A DNA stretch of 64,000 nt, from contig NZ_JADFFM010000002.1 of NCBI RefSeq assembly GCF_015221995.1, positions 1,302,001 through 1,366,000 of the forward strand. Reading direction: 5' to 3'. This DNA is from Mucilaginibacter boryungensis. GTDB lineage: Bacteria > Bacteroidota > Bacteroidia > Sphingobacteriales > Sphingobacteriaceae. Below, piece after piece: positions 15,798 through 24,166 of this stretch. Under the pieces are notes generated by a model. The model saw only the letters and a program-made list of their open reading frames with translations, was not told the origin of the DNA and made no database searches. How positions within the stretch are numbered: the stretch's first letter is position 1; each line of letters opens with the position of its first letter. Position numbers and translations under genes: made by a program.

Positions 15798-16577
15798 TTA
15801 AATGTCCGACTCGAACTGTTTTACTTCATCAAATTTACTATTCCCCCTCACCAGTTTACCCAAGCGCGGCCTGCCGTTATTATAAACTTCAATAGCGTCG
15901 GCATCGGCATAGCGCAAAAACAAGATACGCCTGTCGCGGTCGGTAGAGTAGTTCCCGTCAGATTTATGCAGCATCCAGCAATTGAATATCAGCGCGTCGC
16001 CAGCTTTCATTTCCATTGGCACGGCCAGGTTATCATCAGCCTCCACTACAATTTCCGACTGGCTTTTCTTTTGTTCCTCGCTTTGCTGCACCCTTATCTG
16101 GCCTTGCTTATGGCTGCCTGGTATTAACCAAAGGCAGCCATTGCCCCGGTCGGTATCATCAAGCGCGGTAAGGGTGGTTAAAGCATTGTAAGGCTCTAAT
16201 TCGCCATAACCGTTATCCTGGTGCCAACCAAAAGGTTTGGTATTTCCCTTCATTTTAAAAGTAAGCTGTGATGTAGCGCCTTTTACATTGGGGCCAATTA
16301 ACTGGGTAGCAATATCTACCATTGGGCCATCAAAATAATAATCGCGTACGGTTGGCGCCTGGTGGTGTATATTTACCAGCAGCGAGTTTTGCAGCCAGCT
16401 TTTATTAGGGTCAAATGCTTCTTTTTCCTTTGCCCAAGCTGCCATACATTCTTTACGCATCTGCTCCAGCCCTTGGGGTTTTAATACGCCTTTAAGTACC
16501 AGGAAGCCTTCATCATTAAATTGTTTCAGTTCCTCAGCTGTTAACTTTTTATAGTTAAACATCTCTTCCTTTTTCAT
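15798..16577 (-). CDS. Phytanoyl-CoA dioxygenase (PhyH) family Fe(II)/2-oxoglutarate oxygenase
   Basis: The 259-residue enzyme has the PhyH double-stranded beta-helix with metal ligands His119 and Asp121 in FGWHQDNGYG and the distal His204 in NCWMLHKSDG; an Arg near 217 in DRDRRILFLRY suits 2-oxoglutarate. CLWLIPGSHKQG is another family hallmark. It has no export signal. PhyH enzymes hydroxylate or demethylate small molecules. It is third in the SusC-led operon, 29 bases after susD, directly before the sialate lyase. No known sialic-acid pathway uses such an enzyme, so its substrate may be a modified sialic acid; that is inference. Confidence 0.88.
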   Translation of the reverse strand: MKKEEMFNYKKLTAEELKQFNDEGFLVLKGVLKPQGLEQMRKECMAAWAKEKEAFDPNKSWLQNSLLVNIHHQAPTVRDYYFDGPMVDIATQLIGPNVKGATSQLTFKMKGNTKPFGWHQDNGYGELEPYNALTTLTALDDTDRGNGCLWLIPGSHKQGQIRVQQSEEQKKSQSEIVVEADDNLAVPMEMKAGDALIFNCWMLHKSDGNYSTDRDRRILFLRYADADAIEVYNNGRPRLGKLVRGNSKFDEVKQFESDI

Positions 16578-16606
16578 ACTGCATTATATTTAATTATCAA
16601 TTTCAA

Positions 16607-18058
16607 TTAATATCCGGGGGTTTGTACCAGGTTGGGGTTTGCCGCCAATACAGTAGCCGATAGCGGCCAGAACAGCGGCGTTGTTTTGCCCACCAGATTT
16701 GGTACATAGGTATAAGCGTTTATGGTGCCGCCAAAATGGAAGCGTACAATATCATACCAGCGCTTGTTCTCATAAAACATTTCGCGCCCCCGCTCTTTAA
16801 ATATTTCCAGTTCAACCGAAGCTTTATCAGTAGCGCCGGTATAATTGCCATTGCCTGCACGCACGCGTACCTTGTTAAGATAGGAAATGGCCTGGGTGGT
16901 ATTGTTCAGTGCGGCATAAGCTTCGGCTTCCATCAAATAAACATCGGCCAGGCGCCACATAATAATATCGTTGTCGGATACCCGGTCGTCGGTGTATTTA
17001 TTGCCGGGCAATTTGGTTACCCAGAAATTCTTTTGAACGGTACCCTGGCGCTCAATAATAAAGGTAAAGGGCACACGCTTATCGCTTGTTAAACCGCTGA
17101 ACAACTGGCGGCTTTTCAAACTGATCTCATACCCGCTTTGCCCGTAGGTAGAAGTAAGGCAATAAGGGATACTATCCAGGTTGGCTGCCCCCTGCACAGT
17201 AGCAAGGAAAGGCAACGCATTGACACCATAGTTTGACCCGGTTTCATCGCGCTGGTAATAGGCCGCCATAATTACCTCGGCATTGGCGCGGGTAGTTGTT
17301 ATAGCACCAAAGTTGGATAGCAAGCTTACGCCGGTTGTTTCAACAGCCTGCGCGGCAGCAATAGCATCGTTCAAAGCCGCGTCGCCGCCACCATTTACTT
17401 TAGCGCTCCACAATTTGGCTTCGGCCTTTAAAGCCTGGGCCGCGCCGTACGAGAAGCGGTATTTGTTTACATAGGTTTTCTCCGGAAACAGGCTGATGGC
17501 CAGATCGAGGTCGGTAAATATTTGTTTCAATACATCCGTAGCCTTGGCGCGTGGCAGCAATGGCACGTTGTCGTCCGTGATCGGGTCCAACATTAAGGGT
17601 GTATCGCCAATTACACGCACCAGGAAAAAATAAGTGTAAGCGCGCTGGCACAGGGTCTCGGCTTTCAGCCTGTTTTTAAGTGCAGCGTTCGAGAATGCGA
17701 ACGGCTCTATTTGTGCTAACAATAAATTACAGGCGCCAATGGCTTTGTATTGCCCGTTATAGTTTAGCGTATTAACGGTTGGCGTTAATTGCTGCGCCCA
17801 CACTGTAGACAGGCGCGAGTTCGGCCCCTGTATCAGTTCCTCGCTGCGTTCTTCGCCATAGGTAATTGAGTTGGCGAAAGCACGGATAGAAGTATAGGTG
17901 CCTATAACATACGGCTCAAAATCGCTTTCGTTTTTAAAATACACCTGCCCGGTTATTTGCGATTGCGGTGTAACATCTAATAACTTTTTGCAGGAAGTTA
18001 AACCTGTAAGCATTAAAGCCACCAGGCTTGCTGCTATAAATATCTTTTTCATTTTCAT
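16607..18058 (-). CDS. susD: SusD/RagB-family glycan-binding lipoprotein
   Basis: A 483-residue SusD-like protein with a lipoprotein signal (LMLTGLTSC, Cys near residue 23) and the usual TPR-like helical body. Family features include LLDVTPQSQITGQVYFKNES after the Cys, QRAYTYFFLVRVIGDTPLML near 140, and the C-terminal RGREMFYENKRWYDIVRF and LFWPLS. It works on the cell surface as a lid for SusC to import glycans. It follows susC by 13 bases and precedes the PhyH gene by 29. The genomic setting suggests a sialylated or sialic-acid ligand. Confidence 0.95.
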   Translation of the reverse strand: MKMKKIFIAASLVALMLTGLTSCKKLLDVTPQSQITGQVYFKNESDFEPYVIGTYTSIRAFANSITYGEERSEELIQGPNSRLSTVWAQQLTPTVNTLNYNGQYKAIGACNLLLAQIEPFAFSNAALKNRLKAETLCQRAYTYFFLVRVIGDTPLMLDPITDDNVPLLPRAKATDVLKQIFTDLDLAISLFPEKTYVNKYRFSYGAAQALKAEAKLWSAKVNGGGDAALNDAIAAAQAVETTGVSLLSNFGAITTTRANAEVIMAAYYQRDETGSNYGVNALPFLATVQGAANLDSIPYCLTSTYGQSGYEISLKSRQLFSGLTSDKRVPFTFIIERQGTVQKNFWVTKLPGNKYTDDRVSDNDIIMWRLADVYLMEAEAYAALNNTTQAISYLNKVRVRAGNGNYTGATDKASVELEIFKERGREMFYENKRWYDIVRFHFGGTINAYTYVPNLVGKTTPLFWPLSATVLAANPNLVQTPGY

Positions 18059-18071
18059 GATGCTATTAAAA

Positions 18072-21000
18072 TTAAAACCTTAGTGTAGCGCCAAACGTGT
18101 AAATTTTAGGGCGTGGATAACCGCCCGGATCGAAGCCCACATAGGTTTCGGGGTTTTGGCCTTTGTAGGCAGTAGCATAACCCATGTTGGTAGCGCTTAC
18201 AAACACGGTTAAGCCGGTTGCTTTAATTCTTGAGATGATTTTTTTAGGCAGATCATAACTTAAATAAAGTTCGCGGAAGGCAAGGAAATCGCCTTTAGTG
18301 ATTAGGGAAGAAACGTCCGCCCCGTATGCGCTGCCTGTACCCACATCGCTTGCCGCCTGTCTTATAAAGTTCTTTTGGCCGATATCAGCATCACCAAACG
18401 AGAAACGGGCATATTTTTTACCTTCATCGCCTGGTTTTTGCCAGATATCGTTACCTAAAGCTTCAATAGGCGCGCCTTCGTTATAGGCACGGCCCTGGCC
18501 CAGCTCACGTCCCAGGTTGCCATTTCCGATTACATGACCTAAAGCAAAATCCATATTAAAGCGCATGGTAAAGTTTTTATAAGTGAAAGTATTTTGCATA
18601 CCGCCGGTAACATCTGGTGTTTTATATCCCTGGAAAACCAGGTCTTTGCTATCTATCACACCATCATTGTTCACATCCTGAAACTGGTAATCGCCGGCCT
18701 TTTTACCTACCGCCAAACCAGCTGTGGTTGATATAAGGTCCTTATGTGTTGCATTCCAGGCAGCAGCTTCAGCATCGGTACTGAAAACTTTTACTACCTG
18801 CCATGCATAATAGCCATACGGGCGTTCGCCTTCGGCAAAGCCGCCTACTTCCATATCCTTGCCGGTAACCGGGTCGGCAATTACGCCGCCGCCCTGCCTG
18901 TTCTTCAAACGGCCGTTATAGGGTAATGAAATAATCTTTTGCGCATTGTATGCATAGGCAATATTGGTACGCCACTGGAAGTCTTTCATGCGTAACACTG
19001 TTGCGCCCAGTTCAATTTCCACCCCTTTATTTTGCAGGGTGCCGTTATTAAAGATAATTGACGAAAAAGGCGCCTCGGCAGGCAATGGTTTTGAATCAAG
19101 CCTGTCTTTGGTCAGTTTGTTATAAAAGTCGACGGTCAGGTTAATGCGGTCATTCAAAAAGCCGGCATCAATGGCTACATCGGTGGTTTGTGTGGTTTCC
19201 CATTTAAGGTTAGGGTTGGCCAGGTTAGCACGCTGTACCCCCGACAGCTGATCATACACCGTTGCTGAATAGCCACCATAAGTATCGGTATAACTCAGAT
19301 CGCTTGAACCGGCCTGGCCCCAGCTGCCACGCAGTTTAAGCGTACTTACCGGGCTGTTCGGTTTCCAGAAACTCTCTTTATAAATATTCCATCCTACAGA
19401 TGCCGAAGGGAATGTTGCATACCGGTTATTAGGTGCAAAGTTCGAAAAACCATCGCGCCTGATAGTTGCATTTACCAGGTATTTCGCTTTATAATCGTAC
19501 CCGGCCTGCGCAAAAAAGCTGGCCGTTTTATTAAGACTTGAACTTGTGCCATAATTAGCGGCAATTATGTTGGTTACAGTAACACCGTTAACTGTAGTAA
19601 GTGGCGGCTCACTAATGGTAGTAATATAATCGTTAGTACCGCGCTGCGAACTTACATCTACATAATGACTGCTGTTTTGGGTGTAGTTAAACCCGGCAAG
19701 CACCATAAAGTGATGATCGACCTTGTAGGTATAATCGTACTGTAATATCTGATCTATCATTAACTGCCGCTGGGTATTTGTACTATCTACTTTTAGCCTT
19801 TGTGTAGGAAACTGGATAGCATCGGGGAAAGCCTTGCGGTTAAACTGGTTGCTATAATCGGTCATTACGTATGATACCGCCGGCCTGAAATGCAACCCTT
19901 TAGTAATATTCCAGTCCAGATCAACTTTTGATACTACCCTTTCTGTCGATATTTTGAAATTATCGTAAGCTAACGCGTGGAAACGGTTACGGGTGGTCAT
20001 GTTTTCGCCGGTAGTTGGTGTGCCATCGTCTTTAAACAACCTTATTAGCGGGGTAATCCTGGTTGCCCTCACTATATCGTTGGTGTAACCATTAACATAA
20101 TTAGGCATTATGTTTTGATAATTTACAGAGGTATTGATCTGTACATTGTTACTGGCTTTAAAGCTGAAATTGGTAAGCCCGGTGTAGCGTTTATACTTAG
20201 TCCCGGCAAAGGTGCCCGGCTCGTTAATATAATTGAACGATACATTATAGCTGGTGGTTTGGCTGCCACCATCTATACCTAAATTGTAATTCTGGGTGTT
20301 AACGGGGTTCCACAGCAGGTTTTGGTAATTGTTATCATAAAATAACAGGGTGTTGGCTGGGTTTACCGGGTCAGTCATGGTTTGGTAGCCGTGCGCCAGT
20401 AAGTTATCTACATAAGCCTGGCCTTCAACCGCTACAATGTTGCTTAAGAGCGCGGTGGTATAGGTTGATATGCCATACTGGCCTTTTTGGGTAAATATTT
20501 TATACCCGGCAGAAAAGGCCGCATTGGTAAGAAAATCGCTCTTATTCAGCTGATCGGATGTGTTTTGAATGGTGGTACGAGCTAAAGTAAGATACTGCGC
20601 GGCCGACATGTAGTTTTGTTTGCCGGTTGGCACCTCACGGTTGGTGCGGTAGTTAAAAGTGATGTTTGCTTTGCCAGAACCGAACTTGCCGCTTTTAGTT
20701 TTCACCACAATAACGCCGTTGGCGCCACGTGCACCGTAAATAGCGGTTGATGCCGCATCTTTCATTACCTGCAACGATTCGATATCGTCAGGATTCAGGT
20801 CGTTTAGCGTACGGAAAACGCCATCAATAACCACCAACGGGCTCGATCCATCCGAATTCAGATACGGGTTACCATTGGCGTTACCCGTGCCCTGTCCGTA
20901 TACGTTGGTTTTTGAACCACCACGGATAATAACATTTACCGGCGCCGCCCCGGGCTGTCCATTTGATAACGGAATAGATACACCGGCAATTTTACCTTGT

Positions 21001-21437
21001 ATAGCCGCTAACGGACTTGGGTTGGCCGTATTTACCAATTGCTTGGTATCTAGTTTAGAAACGGCTGCGGTGTTTTTATCGCGGGTTTGTTGCGAGTAGC
21101 CCACTACCACAACTTCTGTTAGCGCCTGACTGGTGGCAGCCATGGTAATATTTAATTGTGCCCGGCCTTTTAACGGCACTTCCTGCGCATCGAACCCTAC
21201 GAACGAGAACACAAGGGTAACATCAGGCGATGGGGCTTTAATACTGTATTTACCATTTACATCGGTAGTTACACCAATGGTGGTGCCCTTTACACTTACA
21301 CTTACACCGGGCAATGTTTCGTTCCTGGCGCCATCGGTTACTGTCCCCGATACTGCAAAAGTGTTTGACTGGCCATGCGCCTTGCATATAGCCAGGCAGC
21401 AGGTGAGGAGCATTAAATAAATAAATCTTCTTTTCAT
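18072..21437 (-). CDS. susC: SusC/RagA-family TonB-linked outer-membrane transporter
   Basis: At 1121 residues the protein has a signal peptide (ends ICKAHGQ), a carboxypeptidase-regulatory-like domain (FAVSGTVTDGARNETLPGVS), the plug start TEVVVVGYSQQTRDK, the plug motif VMKDAASTAIYGARGANGVI and a long beta-barrel ending in FGATLRF. It carries oligosaccharides or sialic acid across the outer membrane using TonB energy. It heads an operon with susD, PhyH, nanA and the propeller gene. A GntR-type palindrome with one mismatch lies 18 bases before the start codon (21456-21468). No sigma/anti-sigma pair is seen nearby, so control by the GntR protein is plausible. Confidence 0.95.
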   Translation of the reverse strand: MKRRFIYLMLLTCCLAICKAHGQSNTFAVSGTVTDGARNETLPGVSVSVKGTTIGVTTDVNGKYSIKAPSPDVTLVFSFVGFDAQEVPLKGRAQLNITMAATSQALTEVVVVGYSQQTRDKNTAAVSKLDTKQLVNTANPSPLAAIQGKIAGVSIPLSNGQPGAAPVNVIIRGGSKTNVYGQGTGNANGNPYLNSDGSSPLVVIDGVFRTLNDLNPDDIESLQVMKDAASTAIYGARGANGVIVVKTKSGKFGSGKANITFNYRTNREVPTGKQNYMSAAQYLTLARTTIQNTSDQLNKSDFLTNAAFSAGYKIFTQKGQYGISTYTTALLSNIVAVEGQAYVDNLLAHGYQTMTDPVNPANTLLFYDNNYQNLLWNPVNTQNYNLGIDGGSQTTSYNVSFNYINEPGTFAGTKYKRYTGLTNFSFKASNNVQINTSVNYQNIMPNYVNGYTNDIVRATRITPLIRLFKDDGTPTTGENMTTRNRFHALAYDNFKISTERVVSKVDLDWNITKGLHFRPAVSYVMTDYSNQFNRKAFPDAIQFPTQRLKVDSTNTQRQLMIDQILQYDYTYKVDHHFMVLAGFNYTQNSSHYVDVSSQRGTNDYITTISEPPLTTVNGVTVTNIIAANYGTSSSLNKTASFFAQAGYDYKAKYLVNATIRRDGFSNFAPNNRYATFPSASVGWNIYKESFWKPNSPVSTLKLRGSWGQAGSSDLSYTDTYGGYSATVYDQLSGVQRANLANPNLKWETTQTTDVAIDAGFLNDRINLTVDFYNKLTKDRLDSKPLPAEAPFSSIIFNNGTLQNKGVEIELGATVLRMKDFQWRTNIAYAYNAQKIISLPYNGRLKNRQGGGVIADPVTGKDMEVGGFAEGERPYGYYAWQVVKVFSTDAEAAAWNATHKDLISTTAGLAVGKKAGDYQFQDVNNDGVIDSKDLVFQGYKTPDVTGGMQNTFTYKNFTMRFNMDFALGHVIGNGNLGRELGQGRAYNEGAPIEALGNDIWQKPGDEGKKYARFSFGDADIGQKNFIRQAASDVGTGSAYGADVSSLITKGDFLAFRELYLSYDLPKKIISRIKATGLTVFVSATNMGYATAYKGQNPETYVGFDPGGYPRPKIYTFGATLRF

Positions 21438-21455
21438 AACTGGTGCTTTAGTAGT

Positions 21456-21468
21456 GATGTACTACATA
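21456..21468. promoter_or_regulatory. GntR/FCD-type operator, copy 2 (susC)
   Basis: GATGTACTACATA differs from the perfect palindrome by its first base. It ends 18 bases from the susC start and no TAnnTTTG was found between site and gene, so it probably covers the transcription start or acts as a block. Confidence 0.65.
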
Positions 21469-21520
21469 TTATTAATTGGTAATTAGGTATAAATTTGGTT
21501 TAAAAAGAATGCATTGGTTA

Positions 21521-22690
21521 TTAAGGTTGTATCAGCTGCTTTAAGCGTATAGTTTTAAAGGCAATGCCCTCATAGGGTTTTATTTTACCGGCCTCATACA
21601 GGCAAGCTACCTGCTTCTTATAAACCGCTATATCGCTATAGGCCGAGGGGCCCGGATATACCACCACACTATTGGTCCAGGTTTTCCCATCATCAAAACT
21701 GGCCCTTAGGGTTACGTTTGACCGGGTAGTTTTGCTGGCAGGGTTAATAAACAGCAAAACAGTTCTTTTTTTCGAGATGGCATAGTTAAGCAAGCTGCCC
21801 TGGCAAATTGGTTCAATAAGCGTAGTATCGGTTTGCACATCGCCCCAGGTTTCCCCGCCATCGGCGCTAACAGAGGTGAGACGGGTTTTATGCGCACGAT
21901 CGCTGTTGCGCATATTCAGCATCAGGTTACCGCCACTAAGTTCGGCAACGGTTGTTTCGTTTGTTTTATCCTGTGGTGTGTTGTTACCTAATTTCCAGGT
22001 AGCGCCATGGTCGTCGGAGTAAATGATGTGGGCAAAGTTTTTTGCCGAGGCTGCTTCCACATGGTTTACCGGCACTACCAGGCGGCCTTTATATTTCCCT
22101 GCCGATATTTGTACACCGTGGCATGGGCCGGTGGCATACCAGGTCCAGCCGGGCAGTTTTACATCATTGGTAATTTCTTTCGGGGCCGACCATGTCTGGC
22201 CTTCATCGTCTGATGAAAGTACATATACATGGCGCCCTTTTTTACTTACCTGGCTGCGGATGTCCTTCTCATGGTCGGGACCCAGGTTCCAGGTGCTGAT
22301 CAGCCATATTTTGCCGGTGCTATTATCTTGTATAGGTACCGGGTTGCCACAGGTGTTAGTGGAATCGCTCCATATTACCTGCATGGGGCCCCAGGTTTTA
22401 CCACCATCGGCCGATCGGCGTAGTACCAGGTCAATATCCCCCGAATCGCCGCAATCTTTTTTTCGGCCTTCGGCAAATGCCAGCAGTACACCGCGCTTAG
22501 TTGTAATTATTGCGGGGATACGGAAACAGGCGTAGCCATTATCGCCGGGTTTATAAATATAGTTCAATACATCTTCAGCTGGTGCCTGAACGTTCGCCGC
22601 CCTGACCGTCATAGGTTTTAAGGCAAGCGTAAACACTACTAAAAAAATACACACACGCATTATTTTTCTGGCTGTTTTAGTATGAAGCAT
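21521..22690 (-). CDS. Exo-alpha-sialidase (BNR/GH33-type), periplasmic
   Basis: From the ATG at 22690 the protein is 389 residues. The signal peptide ends near VRAANV and has no lipobox cysteine. CFRIPAIITT gives the first arginine of the sialidase triad (FRIP motif), and Asp boxes are visible: SADGGKTWG, SSDDEGQTWS, SDDHGATWK, SADGGETWG and SFDDGKTW. AFAEGRKKDCGDSGDIDLV provides the conserved acid region. GH33 enzymes release terminal sialic acid. It lies between the second sialidase and susC, with its own TACATTTG -7 element and GntR-type palindrome upstream. Confidence 0.92.
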   Translation of the reverse strand: MLHTKTARKIMRVCIFLVVFTLALKPMTVRAANVQAPAEDVLNYIYKPGDNGYACFRIPAIITTKRGVLLAFAEGRKKDCGDSGDIDLVLRRSADGGKTWGPMQVIWSDSTNTCGNPVPIQDNSTGKIWLISTWNLGPDHEKDIRSQVSKKGRHVYVLSSDDEGQTWSAPKEITNDVKLPGWTWYATGPCHGVQISAGKYKGRLVVPVNHVEAASAKNFAHIIYSDDHGATWKLGNNTPQDKTNETTVAELSGGNLMLNMRNSDRAHKTRLTSVSADGGETWGDVQTDTTLIEPICQGSLLNYAISKKRTVLLFINPASKTTRSNVTLRASFDDGKTWTNSVVVYPGPSAYSDIAVYKKQVACLYEAGKIKPYEGIAFKTIRLKQLIQP

Positions 22691-22711
22691 TATAGTATAA
22701 TTGGATGATAA

Positions 22712-22719
22712 CAAATGTA
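22712..22719 (-). promoter_or_regulatory. -7 element of the first sialidase gene
   Basis: The reverse strand reads TACATTTG, an exact TAnnTTTG match 21 bases before the ATG. The operator lies 15 bases further upstream, and no TTTG is present at -33. Confidence 0.6.
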
Positions 22720-22734
22720 TAAATAATTAATTAT

Positions 22735-22747
22735 TATGTAGTACATA
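22735..22747. promoter_or_regulatory. GntR/FCD-type operator, copy 3 (sialidase 1)
   Basis: TATGTAGTACATA, a perfect palindrome with GTnnnAC core, lies in the 84-base gap between the two sialidase genes at about the -33 position of the downstream promoter. Confidence 0.75.
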
Positions 22748-22774
22748 ACTACTAATTATTTGTTAAAATTTTTT

Positions 22775-24043
22775 TTAGTATCCCGTCGGTTCTGTTTGGG
22801 TGCCTATTATCCACGGTAACCCAAATTTGTGAAACTCGATAGACATGTGCCACCTGGTTTTAATATCATCGTTTTCATTGTATTCTATCAGCGCGCCAAT
22901 ATTATTATCGTAAGTTTTTACCAGACTTGAATAGCCGCCCAGCTTACCCGTGCCATGGTTAGTAAACGATTTGAAAATTTGCCAGGAGCTGCCCTCATCA
23001 TAAGTTATTTTAACCTGCATGGCCGTACGGATTGTTTTGCTTGCCGAATTAAGGAATATGATACGGTTTGGCTTCGGATCGTTGTAGCGCATAATAGAAC
23101 CCTCGCATTTGGGGTCGGGCAAATGGGCATCAGATATCCAGGTTGGAAAATGATCGGACAAACTGCCATAAGCTACCCGCCGGGCCGAATCCTGCGTTGA
23201 TGTTGCACGGTCGTTACGTATCAGCGTACCATCAAGCTTTTCAACTATCGTACTCTCGGTAGATTGGGCGGTGCCATTAGTAATAAGGCTGTATGTCCAG
23301 TTAGCGCCATGATCTGTACTGTAAATATTGCGGCCATAAGCAGGGATGATGAGATAGCCCGCATTTGTGCCATGTGCTTTGTATATCCCTACCCCCGGGC
23401 CAACGTAATCCTGTGCTATTGTTGACGGGGTAGTAGTTGCTGTAATATCCAGCGGCGCCGACCAGGTTGCACCTTCATCCTCGCTATGTACTACCATTAC
23501 CCTGCGGTCGCCGGGTGCAAAAGGTTTATAATAAGTATTTCCATTAGCATCCAAATGGGTATAATGGGTTTGGTCGCTGTGCAGATAAACTATCCAAACA
23601 AAATTAGTTGTAGGGTCCACTACGGCCGTCGGATTGCCATCGGTATAATTTCCCGGGCCGGCAATCGCCTGTATTGGCTGCCAGGTAGCGCCGTTATCAA
23701 ACGACCGTTTGCATACGATATTAATATTCCCGTAATCAAAATTGCTGCTGTCGCGGCCTTCGCAAATCGCTATCAATACATGATTGGTAACCGTGCGCAC
23801 AATTGATGGTATACGGTAAGAATGATAACCTTCCGTGTTACCGGTAAATATTTTGGTGTAGGTATCGGTAGCTAAGCCTGCATCGGTTTGCAGTTTGCCA
23901 TCGCTATTGCTCACAGCAGCATTATCAGAGCCAATAGCACTTGCTTTTTTACAGGAAATAATTGATACCGCGATAATTGAAAATAAAATCAGAAGGAAAC
24001 AGAAAAACATAGGACTGATCCATTTGGCAGCATGTGGTTTCAT
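22775..24043 (-). CDS. Sialidase-family lipoprotein (BNR/GH33-type)
   Basis: A 422-residue paralogue of the neighbouring sialidase. Its signal peptide ends in a lipobox, IISC (Cys31), followed by KKAS, so it is anchored to a membrane, perhaps the outer surface. HSYRIPSIVRT holds the first triad arginine; Asp boxes are SFDNGATWQ, SEDEGATWS, STDHGANWT and TYDEGSSWQ. AICEGRDSSNFDYGNINIV matches the conserved acid stretch. It is the first minus-strand gene of the locus and diverges from the esterase across a shared GntR palindrome. Having both anchored and soluble sialidases suggests division of work between surface and periplasm. Confidence 0.92.
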   Translation of the reverse strand: MKPHAAKWISPMFFCFLLILFSIIAVSIISCKKASAIGSDNAAVSNSDGKLQTDAGLATDTYTKIFTGNTEGYHSYRIPSIVRTVTNHVLIAICEGRDSSNFDYGNINIVCKRSFDNGATWQPIQAIAGPGNYTDGNPTAVVDPTTNFVWIVYLHSDQTHYTHLDANGNTYYKPFAPGDRRVMVVHSEDEGATWSAPLDITATTTPSTIAQDYVGPGVGIYKAHGTNAGYLIIPAYGRNIYSTDHGANWTYSLITNGTAQSTESTIVEKLDGTLIRNDRATSTQDSARRVAYGSLSDHFPTWISDAHLPDPKCEGSIMRYNDPKPNRIIFLNSASKTIRTAMQVKITYDEGSSWQIFKSFTNHGTGKLGGYSSLVKTYDNNIGALIEYNENDDIKTRWHMSIEFHKFGLPWIIGTQTEPTGY

Positions 24044-24095
24044 TTTTTAATATTTATGGTTTATAATCAGACCGCAATTTGAGGGTTGCTTCAAA

Positions 24096-24103
24096 CAAAT
24101 ATA
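24096..24103 (-). promoter_or_regulatory. -7 element of the lipoprotein sialidase gene
   Basis: The reverse strand reads TATATTTG, an exact TAnnTTTG match 52 bases before the start. The GntR-type palindrome begins four bases upstream of it, inside the -33 to -7 spacer, a position expected to block the polymerase. Confidence 0.6.
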
Positions 24104-24107
24104 TAGT

Positions 24108-24120
24108 TATGTACTACATA
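24108..24120. promoter_or_regulatory. GntR/FCD-type operator, copy 4 (divergent sialidase/esterase)
   Basis: TATGTACTACATA is a perfect palindrome in the 123-base divergent region. It can control both directions: it abuts the leftward -7 element and lies 18 bases before TATTTTTTG at 24139 on the right, a near match to the -7 consensus. Confidence 0.75.
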
Positions 24121-24166
24121 ATACCAAATTAATTTTATTATTTTTTGTTTAACCATTATTACCAAA

